Below, piece by piece: positions 1 through 5,654 of a DNA stretch of 7,219 bases. The notes under the pieces were generated by a model. That model made no database searches. It had not been told where the DNA came from and saw only the letters and a list, made by a program, of their open reading frames with translations. Origin of the DNA: Candidatus Dojkabacteria bacterium (lineage in GTDB: Bacteria > Patescibacteriota > Dojkabacteria > GCA-002793355); contig WFZN01000001.1 of NCBI GenBank assembly GCA_015489555.1, forward strand, positions 1 through 7,219, read 5' to 3'. How positions within the stretch are numbered: position 1 is the first letter of the stretch; every line of letters starts with the position of its first letter. Both the position numbers and the translations under genes were made by a program.

Positions 1-149
1 GTTATGCACACAGCTTTTACAGTATCTTGACGTTTTAGCATCTCAAAGGTGGTAAGGCTGCCGTCAAATAATTTTTGTTTCCATTGCCATACTTCAAAGA
101 TTATTCCATTAAAAACTTTTTTGGCGTGTTTTGGTATTTTGGGCATCAT
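1..149 (-). CDS. Nudix hydrolase, N-terminal part (runs off the left edge)
   Basis: The minus strand from a double ATG (147-149 and 144-146) reads without a stop to the window edge, giving about 49 residues beginning MMPKIPKHAKKVFNGIIFEV. The following segment contains WQWKQ, LFDGS and FEMLKRQDTV. From memory this is the N-terminal strand region of ADP-ribose-pyrophosphatase-like Nudix proteins, where an aromatic VWQWxQ stretch, a 'DGS..TFE.LKR.DTV' segment and then the Nudix box follow. The Nudix box itself (GxxxxxExxxxREUxEExGU) would lie outside the window, so catalytic competence cannot be judged. If intact, the enzyme would hydrolyse a nucleoside diphosphate linked to another moiety in the cytoplasm. 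No Shine-Dalgarno motif precedes the ATG. The gene follows the E1 beta gene on the same strand after a gap of about 360 nt, so it probably has its own promoter. The family call is good; the substrate is unknown. Confidence 0.7.
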   Translation of the reverse strand, partial: MMPKIPKHAKKVFNGIIFEVWQWKQKLFDGSLTTFEMLKRQDTVKAVCI

Positions 150-171
150 TGTTAGTGGTTACATTAAGGAG

Positions 172-183
172 ACCTTATAAGGT
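172..183. promoter_or_regulatory. 12-bp perfect palindrome upstream of the Nudix gene
   Basis: ACCTTATAAGGT is a perfect dyad located 22 nt upstream of the Nudix start codon, directly preceded by AAGGAG, so AAGG/CCTT units recur three times within 20 nt. Position and symmetry fit an operator for a dimeric regulator, but no regulator gene is in the window. It may equally be part of the rearrangement scar suggested by the overlapping inverted repeat. Confidence 0.3.
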
Positions 184-268
184 AGTATATTTTACCAGCT
201 TACTCACACTATAAAATTTAGTGATTCGAATCTAGATTACATCGAAGTAGCCGAAATTACTACCTTAT
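177..268. repeat. 11-bp inverted repeat pair, 70-nt spacer
   Basis: ATAAGGTAGTA at 177-187 is perfectly complementary in reverse to TACTACCTTAT at 258-268. The left arm also overlaps the 12-bp palindrome at 172-183, and ACCTTAT recurs directly at 172-178 and 262-268. The right arm lies inside the Nudix-like remnant. The repeat could be a small element end, an inversion site or chance; no flanking target duplication or transposase is visible. Confidence 0.35.
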
Positions 269-426
269 TTTTGATAAATGTATACAACGTTGATGAATAT
301 TTAATAGATAAAAACGATGTAAAAGAGGTAATATGGGCAAGTTTTGATAAAGCTTTAACTCTTTTAATGGCCGAAGAGGTTAAATTATTAGTTAAGGTAA
401 AGAGGTTTATTGAGAAATTAGAATAA
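181..426 (+). pseudogene. Nudix-like C-terminal remnant without a start codon
   Basis: This plus-strand frame is open for 81 codons, bounded upstream by an in-frame TAA (178-180) and ended by TAA at 424-426. It has no ATG until position 367, no GTG, and only an unsupported TTG at 271. The product reads like real protein: EITTLFLINV, then DKNDVKEVIWASFDKALTLL, then a charged helix ending FIEKLE. The pattern 'E(T)TLFL..V..(acidic stretch)..E..W.SF..AL.LL' is what I recall from the C-terminal strands and last helix of MutT-like Nudix hydrolases. The Nudix box that should precede it is absent; upstream DNA instead encodes another Nudix N-terminus on the opposite strand. I infer a 5'-truncated gene, probably non-functional, although an unusual start codon cannot be ruled out. 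An AAGGAG sits at 166-171 but is not spaced for any start. Confidence 0.45.
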
Positions 427-509
427 ACGTTAAGATTGCAGTTAGGTAACTTTCTCTATCTACTTTTTAGTGAACTGGTAGGGAAATTAAGGTTAAGGGC
501 TTGTCGCCG

Positions 510-1475
510 TTATTGTTTTAGAAGGCTTTCAATAGTTTGCTGAATCCTCTCTACCGTTGGTATTAACCTGTTCTCAATCTCCTTATTATACGGATGAGGA
601 AGGGATGGAAAATGTAATGTTTTTGCTTGCTCTAATACACCCTTTGGTAGGTTCTCTACAATATGTTTTAAAAGCCATGCTGCTGTAGTGCCATGCCCTT
701 CTTCTATTACAAGCAATCTTTTAGTGTGTTTTACAGATTCAATAATGGGCTTAATGTTAAGTGGTTTTAAAAACGGTGTTTCAAAAAATGTTATTGTATC
801 TTTATCAAAATAAGTTAGGGCTTGCAAAACGCGTTTGGTTATGCGTCCATAACTTACTATGGTAAGCTGGCTACCTTGGGTGTATTGTACGGGGTGATAA
901 GGTTTAAGTTCTATATTTGGATTAAATTCTTCTTGTTCTTGATGCAAAAGCTTGTGTTCAAGTAAAAACACTGGTGCAGTATGAATATTTTTTAGGGCAA
1001 AATCTGTTAAAAAGTATGCTTGATTTGGGCTTGATGGGTAGAAAAGTTTTATGTAAGGTACTTCTAAAAACATGTACTCTAAACTTTGGGAGTGGGTTGC
1101 ACCGTACCCCCTTCCAGAATGTAGTACTGCTCTAAATACTATGTGTGTACTAAATTGCCCTGCTGACAAAAACGGTATTTTGGCAGCTTGGTTTATTACT
1201 CCATCAATTGCGTATAAAATAAAATCAAAAAAACTTACTTCAACTATTGGTAAGTACCCTGCCATGGCAAGGCCTGCTGCTATGTTTACTGTTGCAAATT
1301 CTGATATTGGGGTATCATACACCCGGTTTGCGTATTCTTTGTAAAAGCCTTTGAATAATCCTCCGTATCCCCCCCATATCTGTACATCTTGGCCAAGTAT
1401 TACAATTTTATCGTTTGTTTTAAGGTTTTTACTTATTGCTTGTTTTATTGCATCAATATAGGTGATTTTTGCCAT
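510..1475 (-). CDS. TPP-dependent 2-oxoacid/acetoin dehydrogenase E1, beta subunit
   Basis: This 321-residue protein has the usual length of the beta subunit of heterotetrameric alpha2beta2 E1 components (PdhB/AcoB/BkdB type), which decarboxylate a 2-oxoacid or cleave acetoin on thiamine diphosphate. The N-terminal transketolase pyrimidine-binding domain (about 1-180) shows DTPISE with Glu59, the residue expected to activate the TPP aminopyrimidine. It also shows VSFFDFILYAIDGVINQAAK, the loop SGRGYGATHSQSLE with His128, and VFLLEHKLL. The C-terminal transketolase domain (about 200-321) contains TIVSYGR, the LKPLN segment and VIEEGHGT. The first 31 nt overlap the end of the alpha-subunit gene in another frame, so the two are probably translationally coupled. 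No strong Shine-Dalgarno is present, only purine-rich AGAAGAAG upstream. Substrate cannot be assigned; pyruvate, branched-chain oxoacids, acetoin or a sugar-like ketone are all possible. Confidence 0.93.
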   Translation of the reverse strand: MAKITYIDAIKQAISKNLKTNDKIVILGQDVQIWGGYGGLFKGFYKEYANRVYDTPISEFATVNIAAGLAMAGYLPIVEVSFFDFILYAIDGVINQAAKIPFLSAGQFSTHIVFRAVLHSGRGYGATHSQSLEYMFLEVPYIKLFYPSSPNQAYFLTDFALKNIHTAPVFLLEHKLLHQEQEEFNPNIELKPYHPVQYTQGSQLTIVSYGRITKRVLQALTYFDKDTITFFETPFLKPLNIKPIIESVKHTKRLLVIEEGHGTTAAWLLKHIVENLPKGVLEQAKTLHFPSLPHPYNKEIENRLIPTVERIQQTIESLLKQ

Positions 1476-2422
1476 AGTTTAAGTACTTCTTCTAATTTAG
1501 GGTCAGAATCATTATATGCTTTTTTAAATGCTTCTTCTATCCTGTTTTTGGCTTTTTGTATAAGTTGGGCAAGTTCCTCTTTTGTTATTACAAACTCTTT
1601 TATTAGTTTTTGGGCAAAAGTTTTAATAGGATCACGCTCTTGCCACGTGCTTATCTCATTATGGGTTCTGTAATCACTTATTTTTTCATTTACAGAGTGT
1701 TTATTAAAGCGGTAGGTTTGGGCTTCTACAAACACAGGTTGTGGTTTTTTACTGATTTGCTGGCGTATTTTTACAAAGGTGTTGTAAACTTCTTCTATGT
1801 TCATTCCATCAACCTTATAGGTTTGAATGTTGTACATTTTGGCAACCCCTTCTGCTATGTCTTTTGTAGCAAGTTCTTTTGAGATATGTGTAGATTGGGC
1901 GTAAAGGTTGTTTTCACACACATAAATTATGGGTAGTTTCCATAAAGAAGCAATATTTACAGACTCGTGAAAGAGCCCTTCTGCCATAGCGCCTTCTCCA
2001 AAGTAGGTGACTACTACTTTATCTTTTTTGGAAAGTTTTTGAGCTAGTGCAATACCTGTTGATATTCCAATATTTGCGGCAACTATACCGTTTGATCCCC
2101 AAAAACCTTTATCTTTTGCAAAAAGGTGCATATTTCCAGAAAGGCCAGCACTATAACCTGTGGCTTTGCCTAATATTTCGGCAAATATCTTGTAAGGTTC
2201 TAACCCTTTGGCAAGCATTATATGGTTTGGGCGGTGAGATGCAGTTACGATATCGTGCTGTTTTAAAGCCGCAATACTACCTACAGCTACGGCTTCTTGT
2301 CCAATAGCAAGATGCATTGTACCTGTAACTATTTTCTGTGTATATAAACCTTTGGTAAAGTACTCAAATGCTCTAATTAAAAGCATTTTATACAACCAGT
2401 CTTTGTATACGGCGTTTTGCAT
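1445..2422 (-). CDS. TPP-dependent 2-oxoacid/acetoin dehydrogenase E1, alpha subunit
   Basis: This 325-residue protein matches the alpha subunit of E1 dehydrogenases. Visible landmarks are LLIRAFE (14-20), TGTMHLAIGQEAV (33-45), SHRPNH (62-67), GLSGNMHL (93-100) and GSNGIVAANIGISTGIALA (109-127). The TPP/Mg motif follows: GEG at 142-144 and the NN pair at 171-172, about 26 residues apart. GEG instead of GDG is also known in branched-chain E1 alpha proteins. The C-terminal regulatory loop reads YRFNKHSVNE...YRT (237-252); His242-Ser243 are kept, but the usual GHSxSD context is changed. The start at 2422 gives the helix that normally precedes LLIRAFE. An alternative ATG, codon 13, lies one nt after the stop of the upstream gene and is possible. 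The gene overlaps the RibB-like gene by 35 nt and the beta subunit by 31 nt. No E2, E3 or lipoate gene is in the window. Confidence 0.93.
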   Translation of the reverse strand: MQNAVYKDWLYKMLLIRAFEYFTKGLYTQKIVTGTMHLAIGQEAVAVGSIAALKQHDIVTASHRPNHIMLAKGLEPYKIFAEILGKATGYSAGLSGNMHLFAKDKGFWGSNGIVAANIGISTGIALAQKLSKKDKVVVTYFGEGAMAEGLFHESVNIASLWKLPIIYVCENNLYAQSTHISKELATKDIAEGVAKMYNIQTYKVDGMNIEEVYNTFVKIRQQISKKPQPVFVEAQTYRFNKHSVNEKISDYRTHNEISTWQERDPIKTFAQKLIKEFVITKEELAQLIQKAKNRIEEAFKKAYNDSDPKLEEVLKLWQKSPILMQ

Positions 2423-3152
2423 TTTCTAAAATGTTAATGTTATTGCTGGCAGGCGTTTGTTGGGCCTGATTATTTGGTGCGTTTTGAGACATACCCCGGG
2501 GGGTATATTGGTTAAAGTATAGGGTTTTTATGTCTTTATTGGTAAGGATTATGGCGTTTATTTGACGGGCAAATTCTGTAGCTTCAGCTTTGTTCATAAC
2601 TTTACCAGTTTTTGGATTCCAAAGGGTTGTCATTACTGTTAATGGTAAATAGCCTAATACCTGCATTAAAGCTAAAGAAAGTTCTGTGTGGCCATCACGG
2701 GCTTTAAGTCCATTTTTGTGACCTACAAATACCCTAAAGTGGCCAGGTAGTACAAGTTTTGAAAGTATACTTTGTTTGTTTTTGGCGTGCTCTACAAAGG
2801 TTTTAATTAAATTTACCTTGTCATTAATTCGGGAGCCAGTTTTTTGTATCTTTAAATCAACAAACAAAAAGCGGGTATATTTAGGTTGCATTCTGTATTT
2901 ACGGGTAAGTTTTTTGAAAAATACTCCTACTTCGTCTAGCACAGGCTTTATTTTTATGGTTTTCGCAATTTCAGATGAAATATAAAGTGCAGGGTTGGTA
3001 GCAGAATACTGTTTAAAGAGGGTGTAATCTTTGGGAGTAATAATTTGTGCAGGAATTACTAGTGCATATTCGTTTTCACCTTTATGATAAATAATAAAAT
3101 ATCTGTATTTTTTAAGGTTTTGAATGTCTAAATTTGTGACATTGGTGTCCAT
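2388..3152 (-). CDS. Divergent RibB-like protein (DHBP synthase fold)
   Basis: The 254-residue product aligns by eye along its length with 3,4-dihydroxy-2-butanone 4-phosphate synthase, which makes the four-carbon unit of riboflavin from ribulose 5-phosphate. Landmarks in order: FIIYHKGENEYALVIPAQ (19-36, equivalent to DDExRENEGDxxxPA), TGSRINDK (105-112, equivalent to TGxSAxDR), LPGH (135-138), and GLKARDGHTELSLALM (148-163), which contains the GHTE motif. The insert around 70-95 and this last block recall archaeal RibB. Glu26, Glu28, His155 and Thr156 are kept. The acidic residues and Arg before ENE, the Asp two residues after it, and the catalytic Cys-Glu pair (Thr175-Thr176 here) are lost. 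A Gln/Asn-rich tail (about 215-240) and a basic end (KRRIQR) are extra; there is no GTP cyclohydrolase II domain and no other riboflavin gene nearby. It is first in an operon with E1 alpha/beta. The fold call is fairly sure; the activity is unknown and may not be DHBP synthesis. Confidence 0.72.
   Translation of the reverse strand: MDTNVTNLDIQNLKKYRYFIIYHKGENEYALVIPAQIITPKDYTLFKQYSATNPALYISSEIAKTIKIKPVLDEVGVFFKKLTRKYRMQPKYTRFLFVDLKIQKTGSRINDKVNLIKTFVEHAKNKQSILSKLVLPGHFRVFVGHKNGLKARDGHTELSLALMQVLGYLPLTVMTTLWNPKTGKVMNKAEATEFARQINAIILTNKDIKTLYFNQYTPRGMSQNAPNNQAQQTPASNNINILENAKRRIQRLVV
2491..2506. repeat. GC-rich dyad inside the RibB-like tail
   Basis: ATACCCCGGGGGGTAT has 7-bp perfectly complementary arms around a 2-bp centre. 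It is strikingly GC-rich for this AT-rich window. It sits where the folded RibB-like domain ends and the Gln/Asn-rich tail begins (residues about 216-221), 69 nt before the E1 alpha start codon. In the mRNA it could form a short stable hairpin able to slow ribosomes or affect coupling to E1 alpha. Function is inferred only from structure. Confidence 0.35.
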
Positions 3153-3158
3153 AAATTA

Positions 3159-3164
3159 AGTATA
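3159..3164 (-). promoter_or_regulatory. -10 box (TATACT) for the RibB-like/E1 operon
   Basis: On the minus strand TATACT is followed by TAATTT and then the ATG of the RibB-like gene, leaving only 6 nt. A normal transcription start would fall at or next to the ATG, giving a leaderless mRNA. No clear -35 hexamer lies 16-18 nt upstream, and there is no Shine-Dalgarno, which fits leaderless initiation. Confidence 0.5.
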
Positions 3165-3192
3165 CACCATTTTAGAAACGAGAGGCATAGAG

Positions 3193-3230
3193 TGTGTGGT
3201 TTGTGACACAGGCTTATAAAGAAGCAGCCT
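3193..3230 (-). terminator. Two small hairpins after the glycosyltransferase remnant
   Basis: In the minus-strand transcript AGGCT (3226-3230) pairs with AGCCT (3210-3214) around an 11-nt loop, directly at the TAG stop. TGTGT (3206-3210) then pairs with ACACA (3193-3197) around an 8-nt loop; the two share one base. Both stems are only 5 bp and no U-run follows, so this is a weak terminator candidate separating the two minus-strand operons. Confidence 0.25.
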
Positions 3231-3835
3231 ATACGGTAAGGGTTTTTAGGAGTTTTTTAGCTTTATCACGTAGTTTTCGGATTTTACTTGTAATAAGTGG
3301 GGATTTATTGAATTTTAAGTTTATAAATGCCTCAAGGTGTTCAATAAATTCAAGCAAATAATCTGGAGTTTGTAGAAGTTTCTTGGTATAGGAATCTTCC
3401 CTTTTGCCGGTTTGTCGAAGGCCCGGGTAATGGAATGCGCATACCCGTTTATTTTGCAGTTTCTTATTAAGATATGCTTCTAACCCTCTTCCAAGATGTC
3501 TTATGTTACGTTCTTTAACAAGTTTAAGAAAAAGAGATTTTCTAATGGCTCTTTCCCCGCTAAGGTACTTAAATATGTAAAGATCTTTATCCCTTATTGC
3601 TATAACCATGTCTGCAAGATCCTTAGTAATGTAAGTTAAAGGATATAAAATATGTTCCTTTCTAATAGATATTAAATCTGCATCTACGAACATTATTACA
3701 TCATATTTAGCAGCTTCTGCACCTTCTAACATAGCGTAGGCTTTGCCTTTGTTTTGAAAAAGATGGATTATTTTAAAAGTAACAGGGTAATTTTTCTTCG
3801 TTATATGCAGGGATGATTATTGATGCGTCTAGCAT
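3229..3835 (-). pseudogene. Family 2 glycosyltransferase, frameshifted and internally deleted
   Basis: The start codon at 3835 lies 7 nt after the peptidase stop and opens a classic GT2 N-terminus, MLDASIIIPAYNEEK, but this frame ends at TAA (3773-3775) after 20 codons. The +1 frame continues the protein: KIIHLFQNKGKAYAMLEGAE, then DVIMFVDADL with the metal-binding DAD, DMVIAIRD, and SGERAIRKSLF. It closes with a Lys-rich C-terminus and TAG. Only about 34 codons separate the first ATG from MLEGAE; intact GT2 proteins have roughly twice that, including the 'EIIVVDDGSTD' nucleotide-binding segment, which is missing. So there is a frameshift and an apparent internal loss of about 100 nt. Translation from the internal ATG at 3732 would give 167 residues without the nucleotide-binding half. 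The family normally transfers sugars from NDP-sugars to lipid, glycan or protein acceptors. An assembly error is the main alternative. Confidence 0.8.
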
Positions 3836-3842
3836 GGGCTTA

Positions 3843-5654
3843 TTATGTCAATATTTTAATCTGTTTTTCAACCTCTTCTAATTCTTTCACAAAATGATTT
3901 AATCCTTCTCTGTAAAAATTTATATCTTTAATGTTTATGCCAAGATCGGCAAAAATTTCATAAGGGGTTTTGTCTGTACCATGTTTTAGGTATTCTAATA
4001 TAGCGTTTTTAAAGTTTTTGTCTTTATAGTATTTGGTAAGTAAGCTTTGGGCAATAATTTGTCCGCTTGCATAAGAATATACATAGAAAAAGTACCTAAT
4101 ATGGTGCCAGGCTACCCAGTGAGCTTTTTCATATTCTGTAAAATGAGTGTGATCTCCCATATAACTTTTCATATGTTTTTTAAAAAGGTTATTAAATTCT
4201 TCTTTTGATATATAACCTGTTTTTGCAAGTTTTTGGTGTATTTCTAATTCAAAGTTGTAGAGGGCAAGCTGTCTAAAAAATGATGATACAAAGTCACTTA
4301 GTTTTTCAAAACACAGTAAAAATCGGGTTTTAGGGTCTGTTACTGTGTTTATTAACCTGTCACGTACTAGGCCTTCAAAGAAATTACTTGATACTTCCGC
4401 TACCGCAAGTGATAAAGAAGTATACAAAGGGCTTTGGGTTTTGTTTATAAGTGTGTGATTAATAGCATGACCAAGCTCATGGGCAAAGGTAGTAAGGCTT
4501 GTTACCGTGTCTTTGTGATTTAAAAGTATGTACACTGGAGCATCTACATTACCGACTGTGCAAAATGCACCACCTCTTTTATTGGGTCTAGGGTAAACAT
4601 CTACTCTACCCTCTTCTATTAGTTGTTTGGCAATTTGATATGTGGTGTTATCAAAGTCTTTTAGGGTTTTATAGATAAATTTTAAGGCTTTTTGCCAGCT
4701 AAATTTTAGGTCAAGTTTACCAACGTTGGCTATTCTATCGTTGTAATAAAATTTTTTAACGCGCAAAAGTTTTTGTTTTAACCTGTAAAATCGGTGGGAG
4801 TACTCTAAAAACTCTTGGTGTACTTTTCGTAATGTGTCAACAAAGTCTGTATCTACCATATCTTTTAGTAGTGAGGGTTCATCAGGCCGCCTAAATCCTC
4901 TAAGTTTTAATGATACTTTGTGAGTATATAATATTGCGTTGAGTTCTTCGGTGGCCACATCAGCGTATTTATGGTGTGCTTTGCTTATTTTTTGTGTAAC
5001 ATAACGTCGTAGTTTATTATTTCTTTCGTGTAAGTATTTTGAGGCTTGGTTTATGGGAAGCGTTTGTTTTTTACCGTTTATAGTAATTGTAATGGTTTCG
5101 CGGTTTATAAATTTTTGTACCATTTGTGTCCAGCGTGTGTAGGCTGAGGTTGATAAAAGGGTTATTATATTTTCTTCCTTTTCAGAAAGCATGTATTTAC
5201 CCTCTTTAAATAGCTGCTTTAAAAAGGGGTGATATTTGGCAAAACGTTTGTTGTTAAGTATCTTTTTTTGACGCTGTTTTGGAGTTTTGGCAAGTTTTAT
5301 GGTGTAAAAGCGTATTAAATTGGCTATTTCTGTTGTAATCTCTTCTGCTTGATTAAGCCTGCGTTGAATCTTTTCGTTATTAAGATTAATAGCATGTGAT
5401 AAATAAAAGTAGTAATATGGTAAGTGCCCTGAATTTTTAGATAGGTTTAACGCTTCATAGTCTTTAAGGCTCTCATATAGTAGTTTATCGTTATTAACAA
5501 AGTCTTTACCCTTGTACTTTTTAACAAAACGATTAGCTAAAGCTTTAGCGTGTTTTAGGTCTTTTTGTATTTGGGGATCGTTTAGGGATGTGTAAAGGGG
5601 GGTTAGATTCCAGGTGTGGGTGGTTATCTTTTTTGGTTTAGATGCCTTTGCCAT
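3843..5654 (-). CDS. pepF: Oligoendopeptidase F, M3 family zinc metallopeptidase
   Basis: The 603-residue length is normal for PepF. The N-terminus has the typical WNLTPLYTSLNDP segment (15-27), followed by a long helical region. The zinc site is intact: FAHELGHAINH (390-400) supplies His392, Glu393 and His396, and AEVSSNFFE (419-427) supplies the third ligand Glu420, 24 residues after His396. The late substrate-binding segment HHIRYFFYVYSYASGQI (517-533) is also typical. No signal peptide or membrane segment is seen, so it is cytoplasmic and probably degrades short peptides, useful to an organism living on imported peptides. The ATG overlaps the end of the upstream gene by 31 nt, and no Shine-Dalgarno is visible. 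A 6-G run (5597-5602 on plus) lies in the N-terminal coding part but leaves the frame intact. Confidence 0.96.
   Translation of the reverse strand: MAKASKPKKITTHTWNLTPLYTSLNDPQIQKDLKHAKALANRFVKKYKGKDFVNNDKLLYESLKDYEALNLSKNSGHLPYYYFYLSHAINLNNEKIQRRLNQAEEITTEIANLIRFYTIKLAKTPKQRQKKILNNKRFAKYHPFLKQLFKEGKYMLSEKEENIITLLSTSAYTRWTQMVQKFINRETITITINGKKQTLPINQASKYLHERNNKLRRYVTQKISKAHHKYADVATEELNAILYTHKVSLKLRGFRRPDEPSLLKDMVDTDFVDTLRKVHQEFLEYSHRFYRLKQKLLRVKKFYYNDRIANVGKLDLKFSWQKALKFIYKTLKDFDNTTYQIAKQLIEEGRVDVYPRPNKRGGAFCTVGNVDAPVYILLNHKDTVTSLTTFAHELGHAINHTLINKTQSPLYTSLSLAVAEVSSNFFEGLVRDRLINTVTDPKTRFLLCFEKLSDFVSSFFRQLALYNFELEIHQKLAKTGYISKEEFNNLFKKHMKSYMGDHTHFTEYEKAHWVAWHHIRYFFYVYSYASGQIIAQSLLTKYYKDKNFKNAILEYLKHGTDKTPYEIFADLGINIKDINFYREGLNHFVKELEEVEKQIKILT

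Larger units (their letters stand above)
150..509. other. 360-nt gap between E1 beta and the Nudix gene
   Basis: This stretch has no intact gene on either strand. It holds a plus-strand Nudix-like remnant (181-426), a 12-bp palindrome and a long-spaced inverted repeat near its left end. The segment at 427-509 lies between the converging ends of the remnant and the E1 beta gene. I see no convincing intrinsic terminator there, only a weak 4-bp CTAC/GTAG pairing and no U-tract. On the minus strand a TGGTAAAAT extended -10-like match lies about 40 nt upstream of the Nudix ATG, but without a recognisable -35, so it is only a weak promoter candidate. Confidence 0.5.

Noticed and set aside
221..236. 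GATTCGAATC, resembling a tRNA T-loop
   Set aside because: The flanking bases do not form a T-stem on either strand and no acceptor, D or anticodon arm can be built. It lies within the Nudix-like remnant frame and is simply a palindromic 10-mer.
427..509. Bidirectional terminator between the converging remnant and E1 beta
   Set aside because: Only a 4-bp CTAC/GTAG pairing and a short GTTA/TAAC dyad are present, with no stable stem or U-run.
1072..2307. Plus-strand open frames opposite the E1 genes
   Set aside because: They lie antisense within two well-conserved genes, are rich in residues expected from reversed codons and show no family features.
2776..2985. Plus-strand open frame opposite the RibB-like gene
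   Set aside because: It is antisense to the RibB-like core and has no recognisable protein features.
5597..5602. Six-G run in the pepF N-terminal coding region as a frameshift site
   Set aside because: The frame is continuous and encodes the conserved NLTPLY segment, so there is no evidence of a frame change here.
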